A stretch of 46,927 nucleotides of DNA from a virus, in the IMG/VR virus record IMGVR_UViG_3300030060_003381, positions 1 through 46,927 of that record; one strand, given 5' to 3'. The notes under the pieces were generated by a model. It saw only the letters and a program-made list of their open reading frames with translations. It was not told the DNA's origin and did not search any database. Made by a program: the position numbers and the translations under genes. Shown here in pieces: positions 39,117 through 45,329 of the stretch (position 1 is its first letter; each line of letters opens with the position of its first letter).

Positions 39117-39526
39117 GAGCAATACTAGCATTTTTAATTTTTTTACTTTTATTTTTTACATTTACACCAACCTTCGGACAAGAGTGGATTACAGATGATA
39201 ATTTTGATAGTAAAATAAATGAAAGACAAGCTTTTGGTGATGATAAAAATAAACCTGTTATTGTAGAGTTTTATGCTAAGTTTAACGATGCGAATAAGTT
39301 TGATCAATGGTCAGAACTAAAAGATGTTATATATTATAGAGCAGATATAGCTATATGTCCAACTGCTAAGAAAAAATATAAAGTACGCATGGCACCAACA
39401 CTTATTATATTTAAAGATGGTATAAAAGAAACTGTTTTTAAAGCTGGTTTAGATTTAACATTACCAGCAGATTTAAATGATATACAAGAAGCAATAAACG
39501 AAGTTAATAAAGCTTCACAATTTTAA
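39113..39526 (+). CDS. Secreted thioredoxin-fold protein lacking CxxC, 137 aa
   Basis: A hydrophobic signal sequence (about 1-22, ending TFGQ) precedes a thioredoxin-like domain: PVIVEFYAKFNDANKFDQW, then VIYYRADI, and the cis-Pro loop V-R-M-A-P95-T-L-I-I-F-K-D-G. The usual W-C-G-P-C-K becomes F57-N58-D-A-N61-K62, so both redox Cys are Asn. The only Cys (82) lies elsewhere. It should therefore have no dithiol redox activity and may act as a binding or chaperone-like module in the periplasm. It is coupled to the membrane protein upstream by ATGA. Confidence 0.7.
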   Translation: MRAILAFLIFLLLFFTFTPTFGQEWITDDNFDSKINERQAFGDDKNKPVIVEFYAKFNDANKFDQWSELKDVIYYRADIAICPTAKKKYKVRMAPTLIIFKDGIKETVFKAGLDLTLPADLNDIQEAINEVNKASQF

Positions 39527-39527
39527 A

Positions 39528-39677
39528 ATGAAAAAAAGAAAATTAAATAGCACGAATCCTAAGTACTATCCTGTAAAAGAAGAGGAAGTTAAAGATCGTA
39601 AAGAACTAATAGCTACAATACGCAAAGGCAGAAACAGAGATATACATGTCTATGCTGTATTTAGCGAAGCAGAATAA
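39528..39677 (+). CDS. Small basic protein, 49 aa
   Basis: A frame starting one base after the preceding stop and ending one base before the preferred start of the M15 peptidase. The product (KKRKLNSTNPKYYPVKEEEV, then DRKELIATIRKGRNRDIHVY and AVFSEAE) is basic at the start and has a helix plus strand pattern. It has no hydrophobic segment and no recognised family. The exact fit between two genes, with A-rich leader AAAATG, supports it as real and argues that the peptidase starts at 39679. Confidence 0.58.
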   Translation: MKKRKLNSTNPKYYPVKEEEVKDRKELIATIRKGRNRDIHVYAVFSEAE

Positions 39678-39678
39678 T

Positions 39679-40143
39679 ATGGAAAATATAAGTAAACATA
39701 TAACTTACGCGGAAGCAATACACTCACAAACAGCTAAACGTAAGTGTATAGATAACACACCTAATCCTACACAAGTAGAAAATATGAAAGTATTGGCGGA
39801 AAAAGTATTTGAACCATTAAGATTATGGGTTGGTGGACCTATAAAAGTTAATTCATTTTTTAGATCACCTGAACTTAATGAAAAGATCGGTGGGTCAAAA
39901 ACCTCACAGCATTGTAAAGGTCAAGCAATTGATATAGATGATGTATATGGTTATAAAACAAATGCAGAAATGTACGCGTGGATAAAAGAAAACTTAAACT
40001 TTGATCAAATGATATGGGAGTTTGGAACGGATATGAATCCTAATTGGGTACATATATCATATGTATCAGAAGAAGATAATAGAAATAGATGTCTAAAAGC
40101 CTATAAAGATGATATGGGTAGAACTAAATATAAAACAATATGA
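39679..40143 (+). CDS. Peptidase M15-type endolysin candidate, 154 aa
   Basis: This is a zinc D-Ala-D-Ala carboxypeptidase/L,D-type domain of the M15_3 family. Zinc ligands are H78 and D85 in S-Q-H-C-K-G-Q-A-I-D-I and H125 in N-W-V-H-I-S-Y, with the acidic E114 in MIWEFG. The region VGGPIKVNSFFRSPELNEKI is typical of the family. It should cleave peptidoglycan peptide bonds at lysis. There is no signal peptide, so export would need the holin. A frame extends up to 39646, but the ATG at 39679 (MENISKHITY), one base after the previous stop, is preferred. ATGA couples it to the next gene. Confidence 0.85.
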   Translation: MENISKHITYAEAIHSQTAKRKCIDNTPNPTQVENMKVLAEKVFEPLRLWVGGPIKVNSFFRSPELNEKIGGSKTSQHCKGQAIDIDDVYGYKTNAEMYAWIKENLNFDQMIWEFGTDMNPNWVHISYVSEEDNRNRCLKAYKDDMGRTKYKTI

Positions 40144-40874
40144 TAAATAAAATTTGTAAAACAACTGGGTTTAAACTGCCTCATACTTCAACGAGTCCAG
40201 TTTTAACAAAACAAACTAAAGAAGTACAACCAGAAATAAACAGAAATTTTCCAAGACTTGAAAACAGAATGCCAGAGGGCGAAGGAAAATACAACGCAGC
40301 GTTAAATAGTAATCATCATGATTTTGATCCAAGAAACAGAGAAATATATGAAAGCATGCCGCAACATGTAAAAGATAGTTTACACAGCGAAGCTAATAAA
40401 TACGGTAAATCTTTCTGGAGCGATCAACACCAAGTTAATGTTGATCCTGAAGATGGAGTGTTATCAAATAGACCAAGAGACGCTAAAGGCGAATACTTTA
40501 AATATGAAACTATAAATAAACCTTATAGTAATGCTGCTCCACAACAAACTGTAAGTAGTTCTGGAGGTGATAATACTATAGATTATTCTAACATGACACC
40601 TGAACAAAAATCTAGTTTGGCAGACTTTTGGAAAAGTGAAATTGAAGCTTATGGAGGAATTGAACCAGGTAGTGAAGGTTATGCAGAATTAGTAGGAGCT
40701 AATAGCTATGCAGTATATGATGATTATGCTAAAGGACGAAGAGGTGAAAATATAAAATTAGATGCACCAAGATGGAGATTTAAAAGTCAAGGACCAGAAT
40801 ATGATAATCCATCAGGAATACATCCAAATCAATTAATGAGGATGTATCAAGGGGATGATAATGTATATGAATAG
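40140..40874 (+). CDS. Hypothetical protein with SPV motif, 244 aa
   Basis: A polar protein rich in Asn, Asp, Pro, Tyr and Gly and probably partly disordered. The N-terminus NKICKTTGFKLPHTSTSPVL contains a variant of the small-protein motif (S19-P20-V21). Later segments include HDFDPRNREIYESMPQHVKD and TPEQKSSLADFWKSEIEAYG, the latter a likely helix. It ends near MRMYQGDDNVYE with a TAG stop. I do not recognise a family. It is the last intact gene of the plus-strand arm before the terminator and is coupled by ATGA to the endolysin candidate. Confidence 0.62.
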   Translation: MINKICKTTGFKLPHTSTSPVLTKQTKEVQPEINRNFPRLENRMPEGEGKYNAALNSNHHDFDPRNREIYESMPQHVKDSLHSEANKYGKSFWSDQHQVNVDPEDGVLSNRPRDAKGEYFKYETINKPYSNAAPQQTVSSSGGDNTIDYSNMTPEQKSSLADFWKSEIEAYGGIEPGSEGYAELVGANSYAVYDDYAKGRRGENIKLDAPRWRFKSQGPEYDNPSGIHPNQLMRMYQGDDNVYE

Positions 40875-40936
40875 GATCAAAATATAATGGGCGTACCATA
40901 CCCAAAGATCCTGTAACAAGAAGGGGAACTCATTGA
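40867..40936 (+). pseudogene. Frameshifted micro-ORF running into the terminator
   Basis: From the ATG at 40867 the frame reads MNRIKI and stops at once. Dropping one base of the AAAA run at 40879-40882 would give MNRIKYNGRTIPKDPVTRRG followed by Thr-His and a TGA inside the terminator loop (40934-40936). The shifted part looks like a genuine basic C-terminus, and a stop inside a terminator is common. It may be a decayed gene, a sequencing or assembly slip in a homopolymer, or chance. Confidence 0.35.
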
Positions 40937-40949
40937 GCTCCCCTTTTTT
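40921..40949 (+). terminator. Intrinsic terminator between convergent arms
   Basis: AAGGGGA (40921-40927) pairs with TCCCCTT (40939-40945). An inner CTC/GAG pair encloses the loop ATT, with one A/C mismatch between the two stems, and the structure ends in six T (40944-40949). This is a textbook rho-independent terminator for the plus-strand arm. It lies two bases from the nrdA stop codon, so the same stem could also stop transcription from the minus strand, although that side lacks a long T-run. Confidence 0.85.
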
Positions 40950-40950
40950 A

Positions 40951-41628
40951 TTATCCGTCACAAGCAACGCAGTCTTCCATAGCTTTAGCTGCTATATCTC
41001 CACGTAGCACTGATTCAGTCCGCATATAATATAAGGTTTTAATACCTTTTTTCCATGCGTCTAAATGAACTTGGTTAATCCATTTAGGTGTTGCTTCAGC
41101 TGGAAAAGCTAAATTCAAACTAACTGACTGATCTATATATTGTTGACGTATTCCTGCTTGTCTAACTAATTCTAATTGATTTATTTCTTTAAATGTTTTA
41201 AATACTTCTTTGGTATCTTCGTCTAATTCTGGTATATCTTGTACCGAACCTCCATCTGCTAAGATTTTGTCCCACGTTTCTTTCGTATTGATGTTTGCTT
41301 TTTCCAACACTTTAACCAACGTAGGATTTTTCCTAATGAACGTTCCTTTAGCTGACTGTTCCGTAAATACATTAGCTGCCCAGGGTTCAATCCCGGGACT
41401 AACATTTCCAGAAAGTTTAGAATTACTAACAGTGGGAGCAATAGCGCGTAAATGGGTATTACGAAAACCAGTACCGACACACCAAAGAGGTTCTCCATAA
41501 ACATCTGCAAGAGCCATAGAAGCTCGTTCAGATTCGATTTTGATTTGGCTAAAGATTCTTCTAGTTTCATATTGTGATAATAAACCCTCAAATGGTAAAC
41601 CTTTTTCTTGTATTTTTCCACTCGTCAT
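40951..41628 (-). CDS. nrdA: Ribonucleotide reductase large subunit, C-terminal fragment
   Basis: This frame encodes the C-terminal part of the class Ia large subunit from the K-G-L-P-F-E-G-L region on. It carries the barrel segments IAPTVSNSKLSGNVSPGIEP and SIRQ-like AGIRQQYIDQSVSLNLAFP, the radical-transfer tyrosine pair in K-T-L-Y200-Y201-M-R, and the reducing C-terminal cysteines C220-V-A-C223. The first six residues (MTSGKI) come from reading the N-terminal part's sequence in another frame, so this ATG is probably not a natural start. A segment of roughly 55 residues expected before it is absent. Together with the next feature it represents one broken gene. Confidence 0.8.
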   Translation of the reverse strand: MTSGKIQEKGLPFEGLLSQYETRRIFSQIKIESERASMALADVYGEPLWCVGTGFRNTHLRAIAPTVSNSKLSGNVSPGIEPWAANVFTEQSAKGTFIRKNPTLVKVLEKANINTKETWDKILADGGSVQDIPELDEDTKEVFKTFKEINQLELVRQAGIRQQYIDQSVSLNLAFPAEATPKWINQVHLDAWKKGIKTLYYMRTESVLRGDIAAKAMEDCVACDG

Positions 41629-42490
41629 ACTTAGCTAGGTTTAAGCTAGATAGACAACAAACGAATGAATGATTTTCATCTGTATGTAAAACTATTTCAC
41701 TACAGATATTTGTCATGTGTACCTTCAGCGCGTTGTCTTTGTAAGCTGAAGGGTTTTGCTTATTTGTATTTCCTTTAAATAAAATATAAGGTTCGCCAGT
41801 TGCTTTACGCTTTTGAAGTAATTTTCCCCATCGTTTTCTAGCTTCATCATCTCCGCTAATAAGTCTTCGCATGAATTTATCACCGACGACCGCGCATTGA
41901 TGGAGGTTAAGTGATTGTCTGTTGACATCTCCTTTTGGTTCTCTAATCTCGAGCCATTCTTCAAAATCGTCATGTTCAATGTTGATATTAACAGATGCAG
42001 CTCCTCGTCTGACAGATCCTTGATTTGTTGCAAGTATAGTTGAATCATATATTTTACAAAAAGGTACAACTCCGTCACTTGTTCCATTCCCTGTTATTTT
42101 TGCTCCGGCTGGTCTTATTTGATTTACTCCAATGCCAACTCCACCGCCGTGTTTAGCGAGCAGCATCATCTCTAGATTTTTTTGTCCTATGTCAATAATG
42201 GAATCAGCAACATCAATCCCAAAGCAGCTAATAGGAAGACCACGATCTGTTCCGGTGTTACTGAGCACAGGCGACGCCAAGCATAACCAATTTTTCCATA
42301 TGTAATTAAAAAAGACATCAGCCATTTCAGGTTTACCCAACCTTTTTGCAACTGTTTTACTAACTCTTTCATAAGCTTGTTTTGGTGTTTCTCCATTATA
42401 TAAATATCCTCCTCCTATTGTTTTTTTATAGACTTCATTATCACCCCACTCTGGGTAATCAACTCCCTTTTTCCATTGATTGTTCCACAT
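41588..42490 (-). CDS. nrdA: Ribonucleotide reductase large subunit, N-terminal fragment
   Basis: The 300 residues contain the N-terminal half of a short NrdA without an ATP cone. Present are the first active-site Cys in LPISC89FG, the G-G-G-V-G-I-G loop, the N261-I-C263-S-E265 radical-site triad and C278/C279 matching the second redox Cys. After S-S-L-N-L-A-K-Y-D-E-W the frame is lost and ends within nine residues. The conserved region that should follow, with a G-L-G-V-L-G-x-H motif, is missing, and the gene resumes in another frame. As written the enzyme cannot be complete. It overlaps the coiled-coil gene upstream by 32 bases. Confidence 0.82.
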   Translation of the reverse strand: MWNNQWKKGVDYPEWGDNEVYKKTIGGGYLYNGETPKQAYERVSKTVAKRLGKPEMADVFFNYIWKNWLCLASPVLSNTGTDRGLPISCFGIDVADSIIDIGQKNLEMMLLAKHGGGVGIGVNQIRPAGAKITGNGTSDGVVPFCKIYDSTILATNQGSVRRGAASVNINIEHDDFEEWLEIREPKGDVNRQSLNLHQCAVVGDKFMRRLISGDDEARKRWGKLLQKRKATGEPYILFKGNTNKQNPSAYKDNALKVHMTNICSEIVLHTDENHSFVCCLSSLNLAKYDEWKNTRKRFTI

Positions 42491-42686
42491 CTTTTAATCT
42501 TTTTTCTTTATCTTTTAATTCATTAACTATTTTTTCCCATTCTTCTTTGCCTAAATGCATTTGCAAAGCCGTTAGTGTTCCTTGACTTACACTAACACAT
42601 GAGTGTACTTCGTGTATTAAGTTTTTAACTATTCTAGTTAAACCTTCTACTTTATTTTTTAATTCAATTAGTTTAGATTCTTTCAT
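42459..42686 (-). CDS. Small coiled-coil protein between nrd genes, 75 aa
   Basis: The protein is almost wholly helical: KESKLIELKNKVEGLTRIVK, then NLIHEVHSCVSVSQGTLTAL and a charged KIVNELKDKEKRLKDVEQS end. Small helical proteins of this kind commonly accompany nucleotide-metabolism genes in phages, without known function. It overlaps the SET-domain gene by four bases and nrdA by 32 bases in another frame, so it is clearly part of the minus-strand operon. No motif points to an enzyme. Confidence 0.62.
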   Translation of the reverse strand: MKESKLIELKNKVEGLTRIVKNLIHEVHSCVSVSQGTLTALQMHLGKEEWEKIVNELKDKEKRLKDVEQSMEKGS

Positions 42687-43156
42687 AGGTTGTTATCGTT
42701 TTTAGCTTTGAGCACATTATATTTAGCGCCGTAATCTATTATTAATTCTTCTCCTGCTTTAATTTTTCTTTTAGTAATATAATATACTCTTTCATTAACT
42801 ATTTTTGGGCTCGTATTAATTAATTTTTTTTGCTCGTCATTCGCATAAGTATTTACATATGCTAAAGGATTTCCTACTTCATGAACACAAGCCTCTAATC
42901 TTAGTGTTTGTTTTGTTAGATCACTATCAAATCTCCAAGTATATAATCTATTATGAGTAATTACCTTTTCTTTTGTTATTCTTCCTTTGTACCAATCAAT
43001 AGCTGTATTTTTTGGTATATCTTTTATAGCGAATAACCCTAATCCAGCATCTTTTAACGTGGATTCTTTTACTTCCACGTAATCCATAGGTTCATTTAAT
43101 TTCCATATTTCTATAGGATCACCACAGCTACATCTTTGTTTTACTTTATGTTTCAT
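42683..43156 (-). CDS. SET-domain protein, 157 aa
   Basis: Residues 27-53 (VEVKESTLKDAGLGLFAIKD then IPKNTAI) match the opening of SET lysine methyltransferase domains, and K-A-G-E-E-L-I-I-D-Y-G (133-143) matches the closing motif with the catalytic-site Tyr. The middle pseudoknot motif appears as N96-P...Y-V-N102-T-Y-A-N, a loose form of R-x-x-N-H. Such a protein would transfer methyl groups from S-adenosylmethionine to a protein lysine; the target is unknown. Three early Cys (9, 11 and 90) might bind zinc. Its leader contains TTAAATTAAATT before ATG, like the plus-strand AATTA leaders. Confidence 0.75.
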   Translation of the reverse strand: MKHKVKQRCSCGDPIEIWKLNEPMDYVEVKESTLKDAGLGLFAIKDIPKNTAIDWYKGRITKEKVITHNRLYTWRFDSDLTKQTLRLEACVHEVGNPLAYVNTYANDEQKKLINTSPKIVNERVYYITKRKIKAGEELIIDYGAKYNVLKAKNDNNL

Positions 43157-43163
43157 TTTTAAT

Positions 43164-43388
43164 TTAATTTAAATAATGTATTATCCATGCAACTAAGCCA
43201 TTTATATTTAAAACTACTAAGTTCCATTGTTTTCTATGTGTAACTTGAACTAGTACGCAGCTAAAGCCACATATAAATAATATAGGTTCTAATGTCCAAT
43301 GCGCTGCTAGTATCATACCTGCACCCATATAACCTACACGTACTGGCCAATTTTTACTACCAAATATCTTCGAAATCTTCTCCTTCAT
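43164..43388 (-). CDS. Small membrane protein after nrdB, 74 aa
   Basis: A longer frame opens at 43544 inside nrdB, but the ATG at 43388, 32 bases inside the nrdB end, gives a sensible start KEKISKIFGSKNWPVRVGYM. Two or three hydrophobic helices follow (GAGMILAAHWTLEPILFICG, FSCVLVQV, and LVVLNINGLVAWIIHYLN). The HRKQWNLVVLN turn between helices is basic. It resembles small inner-membrane proteins with a repeated-helix plan; function unknown. It is co-encoded with ribonucleotide reductase by overlap. Confidence 0.68.
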   Translation of the reverse strand: MKEKISKIFGSKNWPVRVGYMGAGMILAAHWTLEPILFICGFSCVLVQVTHRKQWNLVVLNINGLVAWIIHYLN

Positions 43389-44325
43389 TTGCCTTACTGT
43401 AATCAGTTGGACGAATCGCGAAAAAATCTGTATGGGTGTGACCACCAGTAAGATGATAAAACCAATCAAGTACATCAGCGCTAGCTCCATCATAGCTAAA
43501 GAAGCGTCTTTTATCTGTATAACCCAACTCCACAAGTTTCTCATTTGTTCTTTTTCTAATAAATTGTTTTAAGTCGTTTGCTTTAAGGTTTTCAATATCA
43601 CCCATTTCAAACATTTTATCTATATATTTTTCTTCAAGATCTACCATAATTTTAGCAGCTGTATATATATCTTCTTTACAGTCTTCTTTTAATGTAGGTA
43701 TTTCTTCGCACATATGTCTAAATAATTGACAACCCATTTTACTGTGTAACGATTCGTCTCTTACAGACCATTTCATTTGTTGACCTATTCCTTTGAGAAG
43801 ATTTCGTAACTGAAAAGAATATAAAACAGCAAAAGCTGAATACAAACTAACGCCCTCTGCGAAGGCAGAAAATATTGCCAAGCTTCTACCAATGCCAACA
43901 GGATCGTTGCCGTCATAAGCAACCAAATTATCAAACCTTTCCGATGTTGCGGGTTCGTGCAAAAACGCTTCAAAGTCTTCAAGTCCCAGTGTTTCATTTA
44001 AATAACTATATGCAACAGCGTGTATTGTTTCTTGTGAGCCGAACATCATAGCCATCTGTTGCACTTCGTGTTTTGGAAACCATGATACGACTTTTTGTGT
44101 CCAGTAGTCAGATACAGCACATTCAGTTTGAGCAAAACCTAATAGTATATTACCAACTAAGTTTTTTTCAGCTAATGTAAGCTTTTCGTTCCAGTCTTTA
44201 ACATCACCTGACATAGGTATTTCTGTATGTAACCAAAACGCTTGTGCTTGCTTTAACCAACCTTCGGTGTAATATATAGGGTATTCAAACGGTTTGTAAG
44301 GTATTCTTTCTTTAAATAGACTCAT
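43357..44325 (-). CDS. nrdB: Ribonucleotide reductase small subunit (class Ia)
   Basis: The 322-residue protein has the di-iron ligands of NrdB: E68 (AQTECAV), E99 and H102 (Q-E-T-I-H), E157 (A-E-G-V-S), E191 and H194 (R-D-E-S-L-H). The radical tyrosine Y106 stands seven residues after E99, as in E. coli (E115/Y122). It generates the tyrosyl radical used by NrdA to make deoxyribonucleotides for phage replication. The C-terminus ends in an acidic DFEDIW that should bind NrdA. Unlike nrdA the gene is intact, so a working partner would have to come from the host or from an unbroken phage nrdA. Confidence 0.93.
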   Translation of the reverse strand: MSLFKERIPYKPFEYPIYYTEGWLKQAQAFWLHTEIPMSGDVKDWNEKLTLAEKNLVGNILLGFAQTECAVSDYWTQKVVSWFPKHEVQQMAMMFGSQETIHAVAYSYLNETLGLEDFEAFLHEPATSERFDNLVAYDGNDPVGIGRSLAIFSAFAEGVSLYSAFAVLYSFQLRNLLKGIGQQMKWSVRDESLHSKMGCQLFRHMCEEIPTLKEDCKEDIYTAAKIMVDLEEKYIDKMFEMGDIENLKANDLKQFIRKRTNEKLVELGYTDKRRFFSYDGASADVLDWFYHLTGGHTHTDFFAIRPTDYSKANEGEDFEDIW

Positions 44326-44473
44326 TGTTATAAGGTAATTCTAGTGCTACATCCACAAACGGGATATAAAACACATAAGTTAATCGGTCTTCTTCTTCAT
44401 AAGCTCTCATACCAAATAATATACCTGGATAAAAACCTATTGATAAAGACCAGTTCCATTTTTCTTTATCCAT
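44312..44473 (-). CDS. Small hypothetical protein before nrdB, 53 aa
   Basis: A frame from the ATG at 44473 to a TAA inside nrdB, overlapping the nrdB start by 14 bases. The product starts DKEKWNWSLSIGFYPGILFG, then M-R-A-Y-E-E-E-D and a hydrophobic LTYVFYIPFVDVALELP. From memory, mini-proteins with F-Y-P-G-I-L-F-G and Y-I-P-F-V-D recur next to phage ribonucleotide reductase genes; the role is unknown. It may be a small membrane-associated protein. The overlapping starts and stops on both sides support translation. Confidence 0.65.
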   Translation of the reverse strand: MDKEKWNWSLSIGFYPGILFGMRAYEEEDRLTYVFYIPFVDVALELPYNNESI

Positions 44474-44639
44474 AAACTTTAATATTATACTGATCTTGAT
44501 ACTTAACCAGTTCTTTATATTTTACTTTTCCTCTTTGTTGCCAAGACCACTTAACCCATTTATCAATTTGGCGCTCAGCATATTTTTTTCTAGCTATTAT
44601 TTTTGCAAGCTTAGGATTAACTCTACTGTTTCGTCGCAT
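44466..44639 (-). CDS. Small basic protein, 57 aa
   Basis: A frame opening at 44639 within the end of the endonuclease gene (43-base overlap) and ending eight bases inside the next small gene. The product is basic and aromatic: RRNSRVNPKLAKIIARKKYA, then ERQIDKWVKWSWQQRGKVKY and KELVKYQDQYN. It is likely helical and could bind nucleic acid. No family recognised. Its place in the chain of overlapping minus-strand genes is the main reason for calling it. Confidence 0.58.
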   Translation of the reverse strand: MRRNSRVNPKLAKIIARKKYAERQIDKWVKWSWQQRGKVKYKELVKYQDQYNIKVYG

Positions 44640-45046
44640 TGTTTTTGATTTTGTGGTTTGTACAAAGTTGTTTTTATTTTATTATCTGCTAAATATTTTT
44701 TAAACAGCTTCCATCGTATTGGAAAAGATTCATTAGCTCTACCTTTACATTCAATGATAAAATTTTTACCTATAAAGTCAGGTGTATATTTAATAGGTAA
44801 TATTTTTTTATTACCTCTTTCTTTATATTCACCTTTACCATTAGCTGCTCTAGCTATGCAACTATTTTTAAAATTAAAACCTTTTACTATTTCATAGGTT
44901 TTACCTTCGTATTTAGCTTTTATTTTAGCTTTTTTCAAAGCCATATACATATAACGCTCAAGACCTGAAGCAAAGTTTATACCGTCATATTTAACTTTCT
45001 TTGCTTGTACAGGTCCACGTTTTCTTTTATAGTTCTTCCTCTTCAT
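44597..45046 (-). CDS. PD-(D/E)XK endonuclease (DUF1064 / T7 endonuclease I-like)
   Basis: A 149-residue nuclease fold: an N-terminal basic strand region, the helix with F-A-S-G-L-E30-R-Y-M-Y-M-A-L, and the catalytic core Y-T-P89-D90-F...I-I-E99-C-K101-G, which is the PD...ExK signature. RANESFPIRWKLFKKYLADN follows and completes the domain. This pattern is found in phage Holliday-junction or branched-DNA endonucleases like T7 gp3 and in DUF1064 proteins. Probable roles are resolving branched replication intermediates before packaging or degrading host DNA. It overlaps the MazG-like gene upstream by 20 bases. Confidence 0.78.
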   Translation of the reverse strand: MKRKNYKRKRGPVQAKKVKYDGINFASGLERYMYMALKKAKIKAKYEGKTYEIVKGFNFKNSCIARAANGKGEYKERGNKKILPIKYTPDFIGKNFIIECKGRANESFPIRWKLFKKYLADNKIKTTLYKPQNQKQCDETVELILSLQK

Positions 45047-45329
45047 CTAACAATTGGTCCAAGTTATCATTGAACTTTTTTTGTTTGTTAATCATACACT
45101 CTTCTATTTCATCACGTAAGCAAGCTCTTGCTGCTTGTATGTATAGCAAAGCATCCATTATTTCTTCTTGTACATCAATTAAGAAATCATTTAAGTCTTT
45201 GTCTTTACCTTCAACTTCTTCCATCATCATTGCACCGTATTTAGCTTGACCAATCAGACTACGTTGATCTATCTTTTCGATAACTTGCTCTACGATTTTA
45301 TCGTCTGTTTTTACTACGTATTTATTCAT
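45027..45329 (-). CDS. MazG-like small helical protein, 100 aa
   Basis: The sequence VIEKIDQRSLIGQAKYGAMM, a short acidic loop, then DFLIDVQEEIMDALLYIQAA has the helix-loop-helix plan and E-E-x-x-D core of all-alpha NTP pyrophosphohydrolase-like proteins. The tail is acidic (LLDEEEEL). If active it would hydrolyse a nucleoside triphosphate to the monophosphate. The second metal motif is not obvious, so a non-catalytic MazG relative is possible. It overlaps the GIY-YIG/MazG fusion by eight bases, making two MazG-type proteins side by side. Confidence 0.68.
   Translation of the reverse strand: MNKYVVKTDDKIVEQVIEKIDQRSLIGQAKYGAMMMEEVEGKDKDLNDFLIDVQEEIMDALLYIQAARACLRDEIEECMINKQKKFNDNLDQLLDEEEEL

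Noticed and set aside
41259-41621. A 120-codon open frame on the minus strand overlapping the nrdA C-terminal fragment
   Set aside because: It is another frame of clearly conserved nrdA coding sequence, with no recognisable protein features of its own.
43389-43544. A longer form of the small membrane protein starting inside nrdB
   Set aside because: The extra 52 residues are an out-of-frame reading of conserved nrdB codons. The ATG at 43388 gives a normal small overlap and a sensible N-terminus.
44658-45249. Plus-strand open frames opposite the endonuclease and MazG-like genes
   Set aside because: They are antisense shadows of genes with clear catalytic motifs on the minus strand.
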